Shown here piece by piece: positions 8,924 through 17,331 of a stretch of DNA of 64,000 nt (position 1 is its first letter; each line of letters begins with the position of its first letter). The translations under genes and the position numbers were made by a program. A model generated the notes under the pieces. The model was given only the letters and a program-made list of their open reading frames with translations. It was not told the DNA's origin and ran no database searches. This DNA comes from Gracilibacillus timonensis (GTDB lineage Bacteria; Bacillota; Bacilli; Bacillales; Amphibacillaceae). The DNA lies in assembly GCF_900086715.1 (NCBI RefSeq), contig NZ_FLKH01000012.1:434001-498000 (forward strand). Reading direction: 5' to 3'.

Positions 8924-8945
8924 CATTGAGCTAGGAGGAGTGCCC

Positions 8946-10280
8946 ATGAATGTTGCTAGTATATTAGATGGAAAAGTATTATTATCCTCAGAAATCCCCC
9001 TGTCAAAGCCTACGATAGCGTATCTTCAACGCACTGAACAATTACTTCCCATTCGCTCTATCGAACACAATTTAACAGGTATGCAATGCAAACGATGCGG
9101 TAACCAAAAGCGGAACCTTTTTGCCCAGATAGATTGCGGCAGATGTGGTCACACCCATTTGTATTGCCGACAATGTGTGGAATCAGGCCGAGTGTTAGCC
9201 TGTGAACCGCTCTGGCTTTGGCAAGGAAATCAGGCAAGCTGGCTTTGGCAAAACGAACCATGTCATTGGCAAGGCAGCTTAACCCCAGCGCAGCAGCAAG
9301 CGGCTGACGTGATTACGCAGGCTGTGGCAACGCAGCAAAAAGAACAACTGGTTTGGGCCGTTTGTGGCGCAGGCAAAACGGAGATGCTCTTCCCTGCTAT
9401 CACAAAGGCGATCACAAGCCAGAAGCGAATATGCTTGGCAACTCCGCGTGCAGACGTAGTAAGAGAGCTTTTCCCCCGTTTTTGTCAGGCTTTTCCTGAG
9501 ACCGCAATGGAGGCACTTTATGCAGGAACAGAGGATCGAACAGGCGTCGGCCAATTGGTGATTAGTACCACCCATCAACTGATTCGCTATCAGCAAGCCT
9601 TCGATGTTATGATCATTGATGAAATCGATGCCTTTCCCTTCCACCATGACCCAACACTACCCAAATTAGCAGCTCGTGCCTGCAAGGAATATGCCACCAA
9701 CATCTATTTGACCGCAACTCCTCGTCCAAAGCAGCGCCGGCTTATCCGTCAGAAGAAACTGCCCGTCACCTTTGTCCCATTGCGTTTTCATGGTCATCCT
9801 TTACCGGTTCCTCAATTAAAACAAGAATTTAACCTACGTAAGAAATACAAACAACATAAGCCATCTGCCGCACTAGAACAATTGCTGCATGCACATAACC
9901 AAACCCGCCAACTATTGATTTTTGTACCAACAATCGAATGGGCAATTGCTATCGCTTCCGATCATAAGGCTACTTTTGTACACGCAGAGGACACTAACCG
10001 CAAAGAAAAAATTGATCAGTTTCGTCAAAAAAAACTACAGCGATTAGTCACTACTACCATTCTAGAACGAGGTGTTACCTTTCCATCTGTTGATGTGATT
10101 GTGTTAGATGCTGGTCATTCCGTCTTTGACGAGGCAGCCCTAGTCCAAATCGCCGGACGTGCCGGCAGAAGTCCAGATGATCCAACCGGCAATGTCTGGT
10201 TTATTCATCAAGGCAAAACAGAAGCAATTAAAGAAGCGATCCGACAAATAAAAAGTATGAATAAGAAAGGAAGAAAATAA
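8946..10280 (+). CDS. comFA: Competence DNA-translocating helicase ComFA
   Basis: This 444-residue DEAD-type ATPase is thought to pull transforming single-stranded DNA across the membrane. An N-terminal four-cysteine zinc region (CKRCGNQ...CGRCGH...CRQC) is followed by Walker A AVCGAGKTEM with Lys144, the DEID box, TATPR (motif III) and a C-terminal helicase domain with QIAGRAGR (motif VI). The ATG at 8946 is chosen because AGGAGG lies 7 bp upstream; a longer frame from 8871 overlaps degV. It overlaps comFC by one base. The usual comFB is absent between them. Confidence 0.93.
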   Translation: MNVASILDGKVLLSSEIPLSKPTIAYLQRTEQLLPIRSIEHNLTGMQCKRCGNQKRNLFAQIDCGRCGHTHLYCRQCVESGRVLACEPLWLWQGNQASWLWQNEPCHWQGSLTPAQQQAADVITQAVATQQKEQLVWAVCGAGKTEMLFPAITKAITSQKRICLATPRADVVRELFPRFCQAFPETAMEALYAGTEDRTGVGQLVISTTHQLIRYQQAFDVMIIDEIDAFPFHHDPTLPKLAARACKEYATNIYLTATPRPKQRRLIRQKKLPVTFVPLRFHGHPLPVPQLKQEFNLRKKYKQHKPSAALEQLLHAHNQTRQLLIFVPTIEWAIAIASDHKATFVHAEDTNRKEKIDQFRQKKLQRLVTTTILERGVTFPSVDVIVLDAGHSVFDEAALVQIAGRAGRSPDDPTGNVWFIHQGKTEAIKEAIRQIKSMNKKGRK

Positions 10281-10978
10281 TGGACCATTGTTTATTCTGT
10301 CATCAACTCATCCACACCGACATATCATGGCGCAATCTCTTTGTAGCCGATTCATCAATACCGCTTTGTGCTGCTTGTCAAGCACGCCTGGAGATCATTG
10401 GAGAATCGATTTGCAGGCAGTGCGGAAGAAAAACCGAACAGCAAACGCGATGTCCGGATTGTGAAAACTGGCAAACGACGGAACCATATGCCGGATTATT
10501 ACAAATGAATCGCTCGTTATTTACTTACAATTCATTTATGCAGGAGGTGATGACCAAATGGAAATACCGTGGTGATTATATCCTGAAACAATTATTCACC
10601 CCTTATATCAACAAACGTTTTCCTACACTTTTCCCAATAACGGATTATACGATTGTCCCGGTTCCGTTGACCCAAGCAAGATTCGAGGAACGCGCCTTCA
10701 ATCAATCGCAAGAAATTGCTAGGATGATCGCCAACAAGAACAAAAAACCAATTGTGCCCGCTTTATCTAGGTATGAACAACGATCGGAGAAACAATCAAA
10801 ACGGACAAAAACAGAACGAATGGCAACAGCAAATCCATTTTTCTTTAAAAAAATGGTTGAAACAGACGTCTTATTGGTCGATGATATATATACAACCGGT
10901 ATGACATTACATCACGCGGCAGCGGAATTAAAAAAAGCAGGCGTCAAACAAGTATATAGTTTTACCTTGATTCGATAA
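10280..10978 (+). CDS. comFC: Competence protein ComFC (phosphoribosyltransferase-like)
   Basis: This 232-residue protein has an N-terminal double zinc ribbon (CLFCHQL, CAAC, CRQCGRK, CPDC) and a C-terminal PRTase fold with the PRPP loop DVLLVDDIYTTGMT. ComFC homologues are needed for transformation, and in other bacteria are reported to contact ComFA and single-stranded DNA. The start codon overlaps the comFA stop (TAATG), indicating translational coupling. Confidence 0.93.
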   Translation: MDHCLFCHQLIHTDISWRNLFVADSSIPLCAACQARLEIIGESICRQCGRKTEQQTRCPDCENWQTTEPYAGLLQMNRSLFTYNSFMQEVMTKWKYRGDYILKQLFTPYINKRFPTLFPITDYTIVPVPLTQARFEERAFNQSQEIARMIANKNKKPIVPALSRYEQRSEKQSKRTKTERMATANPFFFKKMVETDVLLVDDIYTTGMTLHHAAAELKKAGVKQVYSFTLIR

Positions 10979-11020
10979 CCAGATAGGATAGACATAACAA
11001 AAAAGCGGGGAGGACATACA

Positions 11021-11428
11021 ATGGGGGAATTAGCCAATTGTATCAAATGTGATAAAATATTTATTAAAACAAACAAAACCATTTGTCCGGATTGTATACA
11101 GAAAGAAGAAAAACAATTTCAATTAGTCTACCAATTTTTAAAAAAACGAACGAACCGACAAGCAACCATACCAGAGATAGCGGAGGGGACAGGTGTTGAA
11201 GAAAAAGTGATTCTTCAGTTCGTCCAAGAAAAAAGATTAAATCCTGTCCATTTTCCTAACCTAAACTATCCGTGTGAACGCTGTGGGCAGCCGATCGTGA
11301 CAGGCACCATCTGTACTAGCTGTCAGACTGAATTAAAGGAAGACATTCAAAAGCATGACGATAGAAAGCGATTAAAAGAAGAACTAGAAAAGGCGGAAAG
11401 GAAAAAAACCTATTTTACAAGAGATTGA
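11021..11428 (+). CDS. yvyF: Flagellar operon protein YvyF
   Basis: This 135-residue protein has two zinc-finger cysteine pairs, CIKC...CPDC near the N-terminus and CERC...CTSC near residue 87-103, and a charged C-terminal helix. It matches the YvyF family found just upstream of flgM in Bacillaceae. Function is unresolved; it is grouped with flagellar proteins by genomic context. It starts after a GGGGAGGA site, 42 bp past comFC. Confidence 0.88.
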   Translation: MGELANCIKCDKIFIKTNKTICPDCIQKEEKQFQLVYQFLKKRTNRQATIPEIAEGTGVEEKVILQFVQEKRLNPVHFPNLNYPCERCGQPIVTGTICTSCQTELKEDIQKHDDRKRLKEELEKAERKKTYFTRD

Positions 11429-11450
11429 AGAAAGTTGATCAAAATCAGAT

Positions 11451-11477
11451 TAAACATTTCTGATTAGCCGCCGATAT
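11451..11477 (+). promoter_or_regulatory. Sigma-D promoter of the flgM operon
   Basis: TAAA (11451-11454), exactly 15 bp, then GCCGATAT (11470-11477): a perfect match to the Bacillus sigma-D consensus. It lies about 100 bp before flgM. Confidence 0.9.
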
Positions 11478-11577
11478 AATAAATAAAGCATTACTGTCAT
11501 ATGACAACGAGAAGTATCAAGGTGATCAGTGTATCAGGATGAAAATTCGTGTCATTACAGGAAAGAGGTGAACGGTT

Positions 11578-11832
11578 TTGAAAATTAACGGAACAAATCA
11601 GACAAATGTAAATCCTTATCATAAACAAGCACAAGCAAACCAGAAAATAACAGAGCAGATAAAAAAACAGAAACCGGATCAACTGGAAATTTCAGATCAG
11701 GCATTGAAATTGCAGCAATCCTCTACACGAAAGGCTTATGTCAATGAAATCAAACAACAAATTGACAACGGCCAGTATGTTACTAATTCTCAAGAGACAG
11801 CGAAGAAGATTTTGAATTTTTGGAAAGTATAA
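11578..11832 (+). CDS. flgM: Anti-sigma factor FlgM
   Basis: This 84-residue protein should bind and hold sigma-D until the hook is complete. It has a disordered, Gln-rich N-terminus and the FlgM C-terminal helices (STRKAYVNEIKQQIDNGQYV, then KKILNFW). It begins with TTG after GAAAGAGGTG. It lies directly downstream of a consensus sigma-D promoter, forming the usual feedback loop. Confidence 0.92.
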   Translation: MKINGTNQTNVNPYHKQAQANQKITEQIKKQKPDQLEISDQALKLQQSSTRKAYVNEIKQQIDNGQYVTNSQETAKKILNFWKV

Positions 11833-11891
11833 CGAAGGCTGGCACTGGGACAATGGTCAAAGGCAAATCGTTAGCAAAGGGGCAAAACTAA

Positions 11892-12377
11892 ATGCCGGTA
11901 CAAACCATCATTAAACAACTAAACAAACTGATAGAGCTTCACGACAGTCTTATTGGCATCTCGAAACAAAAAACGGAAATCGTTAAGGCAGGAGATACCC
12001 AATCCTTGCAAAATTTGTTGATTAGGGAACAGAAGCATGTACAGGCGATTAATCAAATAGAAGAACGACGGATAGCATCTGTGCAAGCCTGGGCAGCAGC
12101 GGAAAATATGGATCCGAAGACCGTTACGGTAGCAGATATTATTGAAGAACATGCGCAAGGAGTAGAAAAGATTCAATTAGAAGAGGTGACGGTGGCCTTG
12201 GCGAGTCAGCTTATGGAACTGCGACGTCAGGAAGACTTAAACAAGCAGTTAATTCAGCAGTCACTTCAATTTATCCAGTTATCATTGGATATGATGCAGC
12301 CGTCTATCACCAATATGAATTACGGGAATACGACACAATCGGGTCCGAAACGATCGGTGTTTGATTCGAAAGCGTAA
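11892..12377 (+). CDS. flgN: Flagellar export chaperone FlgN (YvyG)
   Basis: This 161-residue all-helical protein chaperones the hook-filament junction proteins FlgK and FlgL, whose genes follow at once. The coiled-coil pattern through residues 1-125 and a Met/Asn-rich C-terminal tail fit the FlgN family. It is second in the sigma-D operon flgM-flgN-flgK-flgL. Confidence 0.88.
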   Translation: MPVQTIIKQLNKLIELHDSLIGISKQKTEIVKAGDTQSLQNLLIREQKHVQAINQIEERRIASVQAWAAAENMDPKTVTVADIIEEHAQGVEKIQLEEVTVALASQLMELRRQEDLNKQLIQQSLQFIQLSLDMMQPSITNMNYGNTTQSGPKRSVFDSKA

Positions 12378-12392
12378 GAAGGAGTTGACATA

Positions 12393-14054
12393 ATGGGATC
12401 AACATTTAATGGGCTTCAAGTAGCTAAACGAGCTTTACATACTCAACAGTCTGCCCTGTATACGACGGGGCACAATATTGCCAATGCAAATACAGAAGGT
12501 TATACGAGACAAAGGGTAAACATGCAACCAACTGCCCCCTATCCATCCATGGGAAGAAATCGGGCAGAAATACCTGGACAGGTGGGTAGTGGTGTAGAGG
12601 CAGGTTCGATTGAACGAGTGCGGGATAGTTTTATTGATAAACAATATCGGCAAGAGAATGCCAAGGTTGGTTTTTATGACACAAGGGCCGATATGATGTC
12701 AAAGATGGAAGCGATTCTCAATGAGCCAACTGATGAAGGATTATCGGCTATTATCGGTGAATTTTGGAAATCGCTACAAGATTTATCTGTTAACCCGGAA
12801 GATGCAGGGGCTCGTGTGGTGGTCAAGGAGCGCGCAAATGCGGTTGCAGAGTCTTTTCAATATGTACATACATCGCTGGAGCAAGTCCGTACGAATTTAC
12901 AAAACGAAATTGGTGTCGACAATACCAAGGTGAATTCCTTAGTGGATCAGATTAATCAGCTCAATGCACAGATTAATAATGTCGAACCGCACGGCTATTT
13001 GCCGAATGATTTATACGATGAACGGGATCGATTGGTTGATGAATTATCCGAATATGTCGATATCAAGGTGGATTATCGGAAGAGCTCTGGAGATCCCAGC
13101 CCAATGGCACAAGGGATCGCAACGATTACGCTGGTAACCGATCAAGACAATATTGAAAATGGTGAAGGGGAACCAATTACCCTGGTCGATGGCAGTGAAG
13201 GAGTAATACCAGGTAGTAATGAGGCTGTTAATCATGTGTTTACCTCCTTCAATGAGGATAATAACGTACAAGCCATCTTTTTTGCCTCACCGGATGACAA
13301 TAGAAGTAAAGAAGAGCAGCTTGCTGATTTAGTGGAAAACCATGGTGATGAGGTGCACATTTATGCCGACCATTTTGATGTGCAAGGGAAGTTGCGGGCA
13401 TTGATGGACGGCGCTGGATATGTCAGTGATTTTGCCTTTGATGGAGATCCTGGAACTGCAAAAGGAAGCTATAATGATATGCTGACTAACTTGGACCGAC
13501 TGGTAGAGAATTTTGTCACAGAATTTAATGCCGTCCATCGTCAAGGATACACCTTAGCTACGGATGACAATGGTGATCCGATCCAAGGCAGTGACTTTTT
13601 TACCGGAACAACGGCCGATACGATTGCCCTATCCGAAGCAATCGACAATGATCCTGATTTAATCGCGGCAAGTGAGTCAGGTGCTGCCGGTGATGGGGAA
13701 CATGCCACCACCTTAGCGGATGTTTATAGCAAACGGGCGGAAAATTATTTATCTTATGACCCAGACAATCCCAATCAGTTAGATGACAAAGCTTCGGTGA
13801 AGAGTTTCTTTGAAGGGGTTATCGGAGAAATGGGTGTGATGGGAGAGGAATCGCAGCGTATGCAAAATAACTCCCAGGTGCTTCGTCAGCAAATTGAAGA
13901 AACAAGACATTCGATCAGCTCGGTATCATTAGATGAAGAAATGACCAACTTAATTCAATTTCAGCATGCCTATAATGCGGCAGCTCGAAATATGACAGTA
14001 GTGGACGAAATGCTCGACCGGATTATTAATAATATGGGATTAGTAGGGAGGTAA
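12393..14054 (+). CDS. flgK: Hook-associated protein 1, FlgK
   Basis: This 553-residue junction protein starts MGSTFNGLQVAKRAL with the conserved GHNIANANTEGYTRQRV motif of rod/hook proteins. It ends with the FlgK C-terminal D0 helix (DEEMTNLIQFQHAYNAAARNM and onward). The middle (about 230-440) is variable and acidic. AAGGAGTTG precedes the start. Confidence 0.96.
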   Translation: MGSTFNGLQVAKRALHTQQSALYTTGHNIANANTEGYTRQRVNMQPTAPYPSMGRNRAEIPGQVGSGVEAGSIERVRDSFIDKQYRQENAKVGFYDTRADMMSKMEAILNEPTDEGLSAIIGEFWKSLQDLSVNPEDAGARVVVKERANAVAESFQYVHTSLEQVRTNLQNEIGVDNTKVNSLVDQINQLNAQINNVEPHGYLPNDLYDERDRLVDELSEYVDIKVDYRKSSGDPSPMAQGIATITLVTDQDNIENGEGEPITLVDGSEGVIPGSNEAVNHVFTSFNEDNNVQAIFFASPDDNRSKEEQLADLVENHGDEVHIYADHFDVQGKLRALMDGAGYVSDFAFDGDPGTAKGSYNDMLTNLDRLVENFVTEFNAVHRQGYTLATDDNGDPIQGSDFFTGTTADTIALSEAIDNDPDLIAASESGAAGDGEHATTLADVYSKRAENYLSYDPDNPNQLDDKASVKSFFEGVIGEMGVMGEESQRMQNNSQVLRQQIEETRHSISSVSLDEEMTNLIQFQHAYNAAARNMTVVDEMLDRIINNMGLVGR

Positions 14055-14058
14055 GTAA

Positions 14059-14958
14059 ATGCGTGTCACACAAAATATGCTAACGAGTAACATGCTTCGT
14101 AATATCAGTAACAGTTACAGCAATATGGGCAAGTATATGGATCAGCTGTCAACTGGTAAGAAAATTAACCGTCCTTCCGATGATCCTGTTGTTGCAATGA
14201 AGGGAATGGACTATCGCACCCAATTAGCCCAAATGGAACAATTTGAGCGTAATATTGGTGAAGTACACAATTGGATGGATAACTCGGATTCTGCTTTAGA
14301 TAAGGTGGAAAAGGGATTGGAACGTCTTCGTGACTTAGCCGTACAAGGTTCCAATGGCACTTATGAAGACGGGCAGCGTGGTAATATGGCTGAGGAAGTA
14401 GAACAGATTAAAGAACATCTTGTCGAATTAGCCAATACCAAAGTGAATAATAAATATATTTTTAACGGTAAGGCCACGACAGGTAATAATGGCGAAGCAC
14501 CGTATCAATTGAATGAGGATGGAGAACTGATCGCACCGATTAATACCGATGATGTCAACATTGAGGTATCCAGCGGTTCTAAGCTCCGCGTCAATGTCAA
14601 ACCAGACAGCGTCTTTACCGAGCAGTTATTCACCGATCTCACCGAATTTGCCAATACGTTAAGGGACTCAGATACCGAAGATGAGGAAATCAGCGAATTT
14701 ATCGATCGCATCGATACACATATCAATAATAACGTGAATGCTCGCGCCGATCTTGGTGCTCGACAGAACCGCATTGATTTAGTTGAAAATCGTATCAATC
14801 AGCAATTAGTGACAGTAGAGGACATGAAGTCACGAAATGAAGACGCCGATTTCGAAGAAGTGATTATGAACTTGATCTCGCAAGAATCGGTACACCGAGC
14901 AGCTTTAAGTGGAGGATCCCGGATTATCCAGCCTACTTTATTAGATTTCTTACGCTAA
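14059..14958 (+). CDS. flgL: Hook-associated protein 3, FlgL
   Basis: This 299-residue flagellin-like junction protein has the N-terminal helix TQNMLTSNMLRNISNSYSNM and the LSTGKKINRPSDDP motif. The C-terminal helix has ENRINQQLVTVEDMKSRNEDADFEEVIMNL. It begins 4 bp after the flgK stop, with GGGAGGTAAGTAA as ribosome site, and ends the operon at a strong terminator. Confidence 0.95.
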   Translation: MRVTQNMLTSNMLRNISNSYSNMGKYMDQLSTGKKINRPSDDPVVAMKGMDYRTQLAQMEQFERNIGEVHNWMDNSDSALDKVEKGLERLRDLAVQGSNGTYEDGQRGNMAEEVEQIKEHLVELANTKVNNKYIFNGKATTGNNGEAPYQLNEDGELIAPINTDDVNIEVSSGSKLRVNVKPDSVFTEQLFTDLTEFANTLRDSDTEDEEISEFIDRIDTHINNNVNARADLGARQNRIDLVENRINQQLVTVEDMKSRNEDADFEEVIMNLISQESVHRAALSGGSRIIQPTLLDFLR

Positions 14959-14967
14959 TCAATATCC

Positions 14968-14998
14968 GCCTTACCTAAATTACGGGTAAGGCTTTTTT
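14968..14998 (+). terminator. Terminator after flgL
   Basis: GCCTTACC pairs with GGTAAGGC and is followed by T6. Confidence 0.9.
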
Positions 14999-15017
14999 CA
15001 AAAAAAGGAGGATAGCG

Positions 15018-15608
15018 ATGCAACTCCCACAAATTCGTATCCAACAACAAGCTGCACAAATAGGTCTGAACATTCAGTCAGCACAGCTCACGATCGAGCA
15101 AACACCTGCTCAGCAGACGATCGAACAGCAGCAGCCGGAAGTACATATTACCACCAGACCCGGACGATTGACAATTGATCAGTCGAAGGCATTGGCCGAT
15201 GTCGGTATCATGCCGGTCAAACAATCGATTCAAAATTGGGCCAATAATGCCATGCAAGCAGCGATCTCCGGAAGCAGACAAAAACAGCAGGAAGGTGATC
15301 GGCTGATGAAGATTGAGCATGGCGGCAGCCCGCTAGTAGATTTTGCTAAACAGATCGGATTTTCGCAACAAAAGCAACTTGGCATCGATTGGATTCCTTC
15401 CGCCGATGGGGTAGAGATTAACTATGAACCAGCTGAAGTGCATATCGAGGCAGAGGTCCGTCCACCTGTCATTCAAGCAGCATCAACACCTACCCAGTTT
15501 CATTATCAACGAGGTGGTGTCGAAACCTATCTCGAACAGCAAAATTGGCTAGAGATCGATATCGCTGATTTAACATTCCAAGGCTATCAGTTTGAACTAG
15601 AAATATAA
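15018..15608 (+). CDS. yviE: Flagellar region protein YviE (DUF6470 type)
   Basis: This 196-residue protein is rich in Gln and Ile, with recurring short beta-like segments (QLTIEQT, VHITTRPGRLTIDQ, VHIEAEVRPP). It corresponds to B. subtilis YviE, encoded between flgL and fliW. Function unknown. AAAGGAGGATAGCG gives a strong start. Confidence 0.85.
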   Translation: MQLPQIRIQQQAAQIGLNIQSAQLTIEQTPAQQTIEQQQPEVHITTRPGRLTIDQSKALADVGIMPVKQSIQNWANNAMQAAISGSRQKQQEGDRLMKIEHGGSPLVDFAKQIGFSQQKQLGIDWIPSADGVEINYEPAEVHIEAEVRPPVIQAASTPTQFHYQRGGVETYLEQQNWLEIDIADLTFQGYQFELEI

Positions 15609-15621
15609 GAGGGTGATCAGC

Positions 15622-16068
15622 ATGCAAATACAGACAAAATATTTTGGAGAAACAATGATTAAGCAAGAGGAAATCCTCACATTCCTTCAAGGGATCCCTG
15701 GATTTCCCCAAGAAAAGCAATTTGTTCTGCTTCGCTTTGAAGAGGCCGGTCTATTTCAAGTATTGCAATCTACTAATTCGGAGACGTTAGCCTTTGTCGT
15801 TGTCAATCCTTTTTTATTCGTGGAAGATTATCAATTAACACTAGATGACACGATTCTGGAACAACTGGCTATTACAAAGGAAGAGGATGTCCACACTTTG
15901 GCGATCGTCACGGTCAAAGATCCATTAACGAAGAGCACGGCCAATTTACAAGCACCGATTATCATCAATCACTCCAATCAGTTAGCCAAACAATATATCA
16001 CCAAAAGCGAGCAATATACACCACGTGAACCAATCTTTCAAACACCTTCTCAGAAAGAGGTGGATTAA
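15622..16068 (+). CDS. fliW: Flagellar assembly factor FliW
   Basis: This 148-residue protein binds both CsrA and unassembled flagellin, releasing CsrA repression partners as flagellin is secreted. The sequence [21 protein letters not shown]...[14 protein letters not shown] is typical. The ATG at 15622 is chosen over an upstream GTG (15613) because AGAGGGTG is then spaced correctly. csrA starts 1 bp after its stop. Confidence 0.93.
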   Translation: MQIQTKYFGETMIKQEEILTFLQGIPGFPQEKQFVLLRFEEAGLFQVLQSTNSETLAFVVVNPFLFVEDYQLTLDDTILEQLAITKEEDVHTLAIVTVKDPLTKSTANLQAPIIINHSNQLAKQYITKSEQYTPREPIFQTPSQKEVD

Positions 16069-16069
16069 G

Positions 16070-16300
16070 ATGCTAGTGTTAACAAGGAAAAAGAATCAAG
16101 CGATCCAAATTGGCGAGGATATTGAGATCAAGGTGATTGGCATCGATGGCGATCAAATCAAGCTAGGCATTTCCGCACCAAAGGATGTCGAGGTGCACCG
16201 CCAAGAAATCTATCAGGCGATTCAAGCGGAAAATAATACCGCCGCTAATCTCTCCGAAAATATTTTCGATATCCTAAAAAAAAATCAACAAAATGACTAA
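16070..16300 (+). CDS. csrA: Translational regulator CsrA
   Basis: This 76-residue RNA-binding dimer has [22 protein letters not shown]..., then [19 protein letters not shown], the canonical CsrA fold with the GxxAP and VHRQE elements. A longer frame from 16025 overlaps fliW; the ATG at 16070, after AAAGAGGTGG, is the true start. The hag sigma-D promoter overlaps its last codons. Its target is probably the hag leader, which has two apparent AGGA sites. Confidence 0.95.
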   Translation: MLVLTRKKNQAIQIGEDIEIKVIGIDGDQIKLGISAPKDVEVHRQEIYQAIQAENNTAANLSENIFDILKKNQQND

Positions 16301-16325
16301 ACATTCTAGAAGCGTGAGCCGATAG
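16298..16325 (+). promoter_or_regulatory. Sigma-D promoter of hag
   Basis: TAAA (16298-16301), 16 bp, GCCGATAG (16318-16325). It overlaps the csrA stop codon and gives a leader of roughly 95 nt. Confidence 0.8.
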
Positions 16326-16336
16326 TAATAGTAGGA

Positions 16337-16377
16337 GCTAGTTCTAGTGATCGGCGGCCGCTTTCACTACAACTAGT
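16337..16377 (+). promoter_or_regulatory. Stem-loop in the hag 5' leader
   Basis: CTAGTT/AACTAG and the adjacent TAGTG/CACTA can pair around a GC-rich loop (GATCGGCGGCCG). It lies just after the expected transcription start, so it may protect the 5' end of the abundant hag mRNA. That role is inferred. Confidence 0.5.
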
Positions 16378-16382
16378 ACATA

Positions 16383-16418
16383 CCACAAGGATGTGGAAAT
16401 TGAACTTACTCAAGGAGG
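16383..16418 (+). promoter_or_regulatory. CsrA-binding sites in the hag leader
   Basis: CCACA-AGGA-TGTGG (16383-16396) is a perfect 5-bp hairpin presenting AGGA in its loop, the ideal CsrA target. A second site, AAGGAGG (16412-16418), overlaps the Shine-Dalgarno. The pair matches the BS2/BS1 arrangement known for B. subtilis hag, where bound CsrA blocks ribosomes and FliW relieves it. Confidence 0.8.
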
Positions 16419-16427
16419 AAATTTATT

Positions 16428-17261
16428 ATGATTATCAACAATAATATCCCTGCGTTAAACACACACCGTCAGCTAGGGATCAACCAAGGCAACATGCAGT
16501 CTTCAATGGAGAAATTGTCTTCAGGTTTGCGTATCAACCGTGCTGGTGATGATGCGGCAGGGCTTGCGATTTCTGAGAAAATGCGTGCGCAAGTTAAAGG
16601 TTTAGATCAAGCTAGTCGAAATGCACAAGATGGTATTTCTATGATTCAAACGGCTGAAGGTGGACTAGATGAAGTACATTCTATTCTACAACGCATGCGT
16701 GAAATTGCCGTTCAATCATCGAATGATACCAATGTTGAAGTCGATCGTGGAGAATTACAGAAAGAATTTAATCAGCTTAGAGAAGAAGTAAGTCGTATCA
16801 AAGATAAATCACAATTTAATACCCAAAATTTATTAGATGGTACTGCTGGTAATAGTGGAACAGTTAAATTTCATATCGGCGCAAATACAGGAGACGGTAT
16901 TGATGTTGATTTTACTACTGAGGGTGTGAATTTATCAGGTGTAGTATCTGAATTAAGTGGTCTTAGTATCTCTGGGCAAGCAGATGCAGATACTGCAATA
17001 AGCGGAGTTAATGCAGAGATTGAAAAGGTTTCTGCTGGACGCTCTTACTTAGGTGCAATGCAAAATCGTTTAGAGCATACAATAGCTAATCTAGACAATT
17101 CTTCTGAAAACCTATCTGCTGCAGAATCTCGTATTCGTGACGTAGATATGGCAAAAGAGATTATGGAGATGACTAAATCGAATATTCTTTCTCAAGCCTC
17201 TCAGTCTATGTTAGCTCAGGCTAACCAACAGCCACAAGCTGTGTTACAGTTACTTGGATAA
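16428..17261 (+). CDS. hag: Flagellin
   Basis: This 277-residue filament subunit has a conserved N-terminal D0/D1 region (IINNNIPALNTHRQLG; SSGLRINRAGDDAAGLAISE) and a conserved C-terminal region ending MLAQANQQPQAVLQLLG. The short variable middle (about 140-195) is Ser/Thr/Gly-rich and surface exposed, so it is the likely place for O-linked pseudaminic acid, whose genes follow. Strong ribosome site CAAGGAGGAAATT. It has its own promoter and terminator. Confidence 0.97.
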   Translation: MIINNNIPALNTHRQLGINQGNMQSSMEKLSSGLRINRAGDDAAGLAISEKMRAQVKGLDQASRNAQDGISMIQTAEGGLDEVHSILQRMREIAVQSSNDTNVEVDRGELQKEFNQLREEVSRIKDKSQFNTQNLLDGTAGNSGTVKFHIGANTGDGIDVDFTTEGVNLSGVVSELSGLSISGQADADTAISGVNAEIEKVSAGRSYLGAMQNRLEHTIANLDNSSENLSAAESRIRDVDMAKEIMEMTKSNILSQASQSMLAQANQQPQAVLQLLG

Positions 17262-17277
17262 TAAATGGTTATAAGAA

Positions 17278-17312
17278 GGAGACTCTAGCTTTGCTGGAGT
17301 CTCTTTATTTTG
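17278..17312 (+). terminator. Terminator after hag
   Basis: GAGACTC-(T)AGC pairs with GC-(T)GGAGTCTC around a TTT loop, followed by TTTATTTT. Confidence 0.85.
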
Positions 17313-17331
17313 TGGAAAAGAAGGTGAGAGA

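Noticed and set aside
10979-11020. Truncated comFB between comFC and yvyF
   Set aside because: The gap is only 42 bp and contains the yvyF ribosome site.
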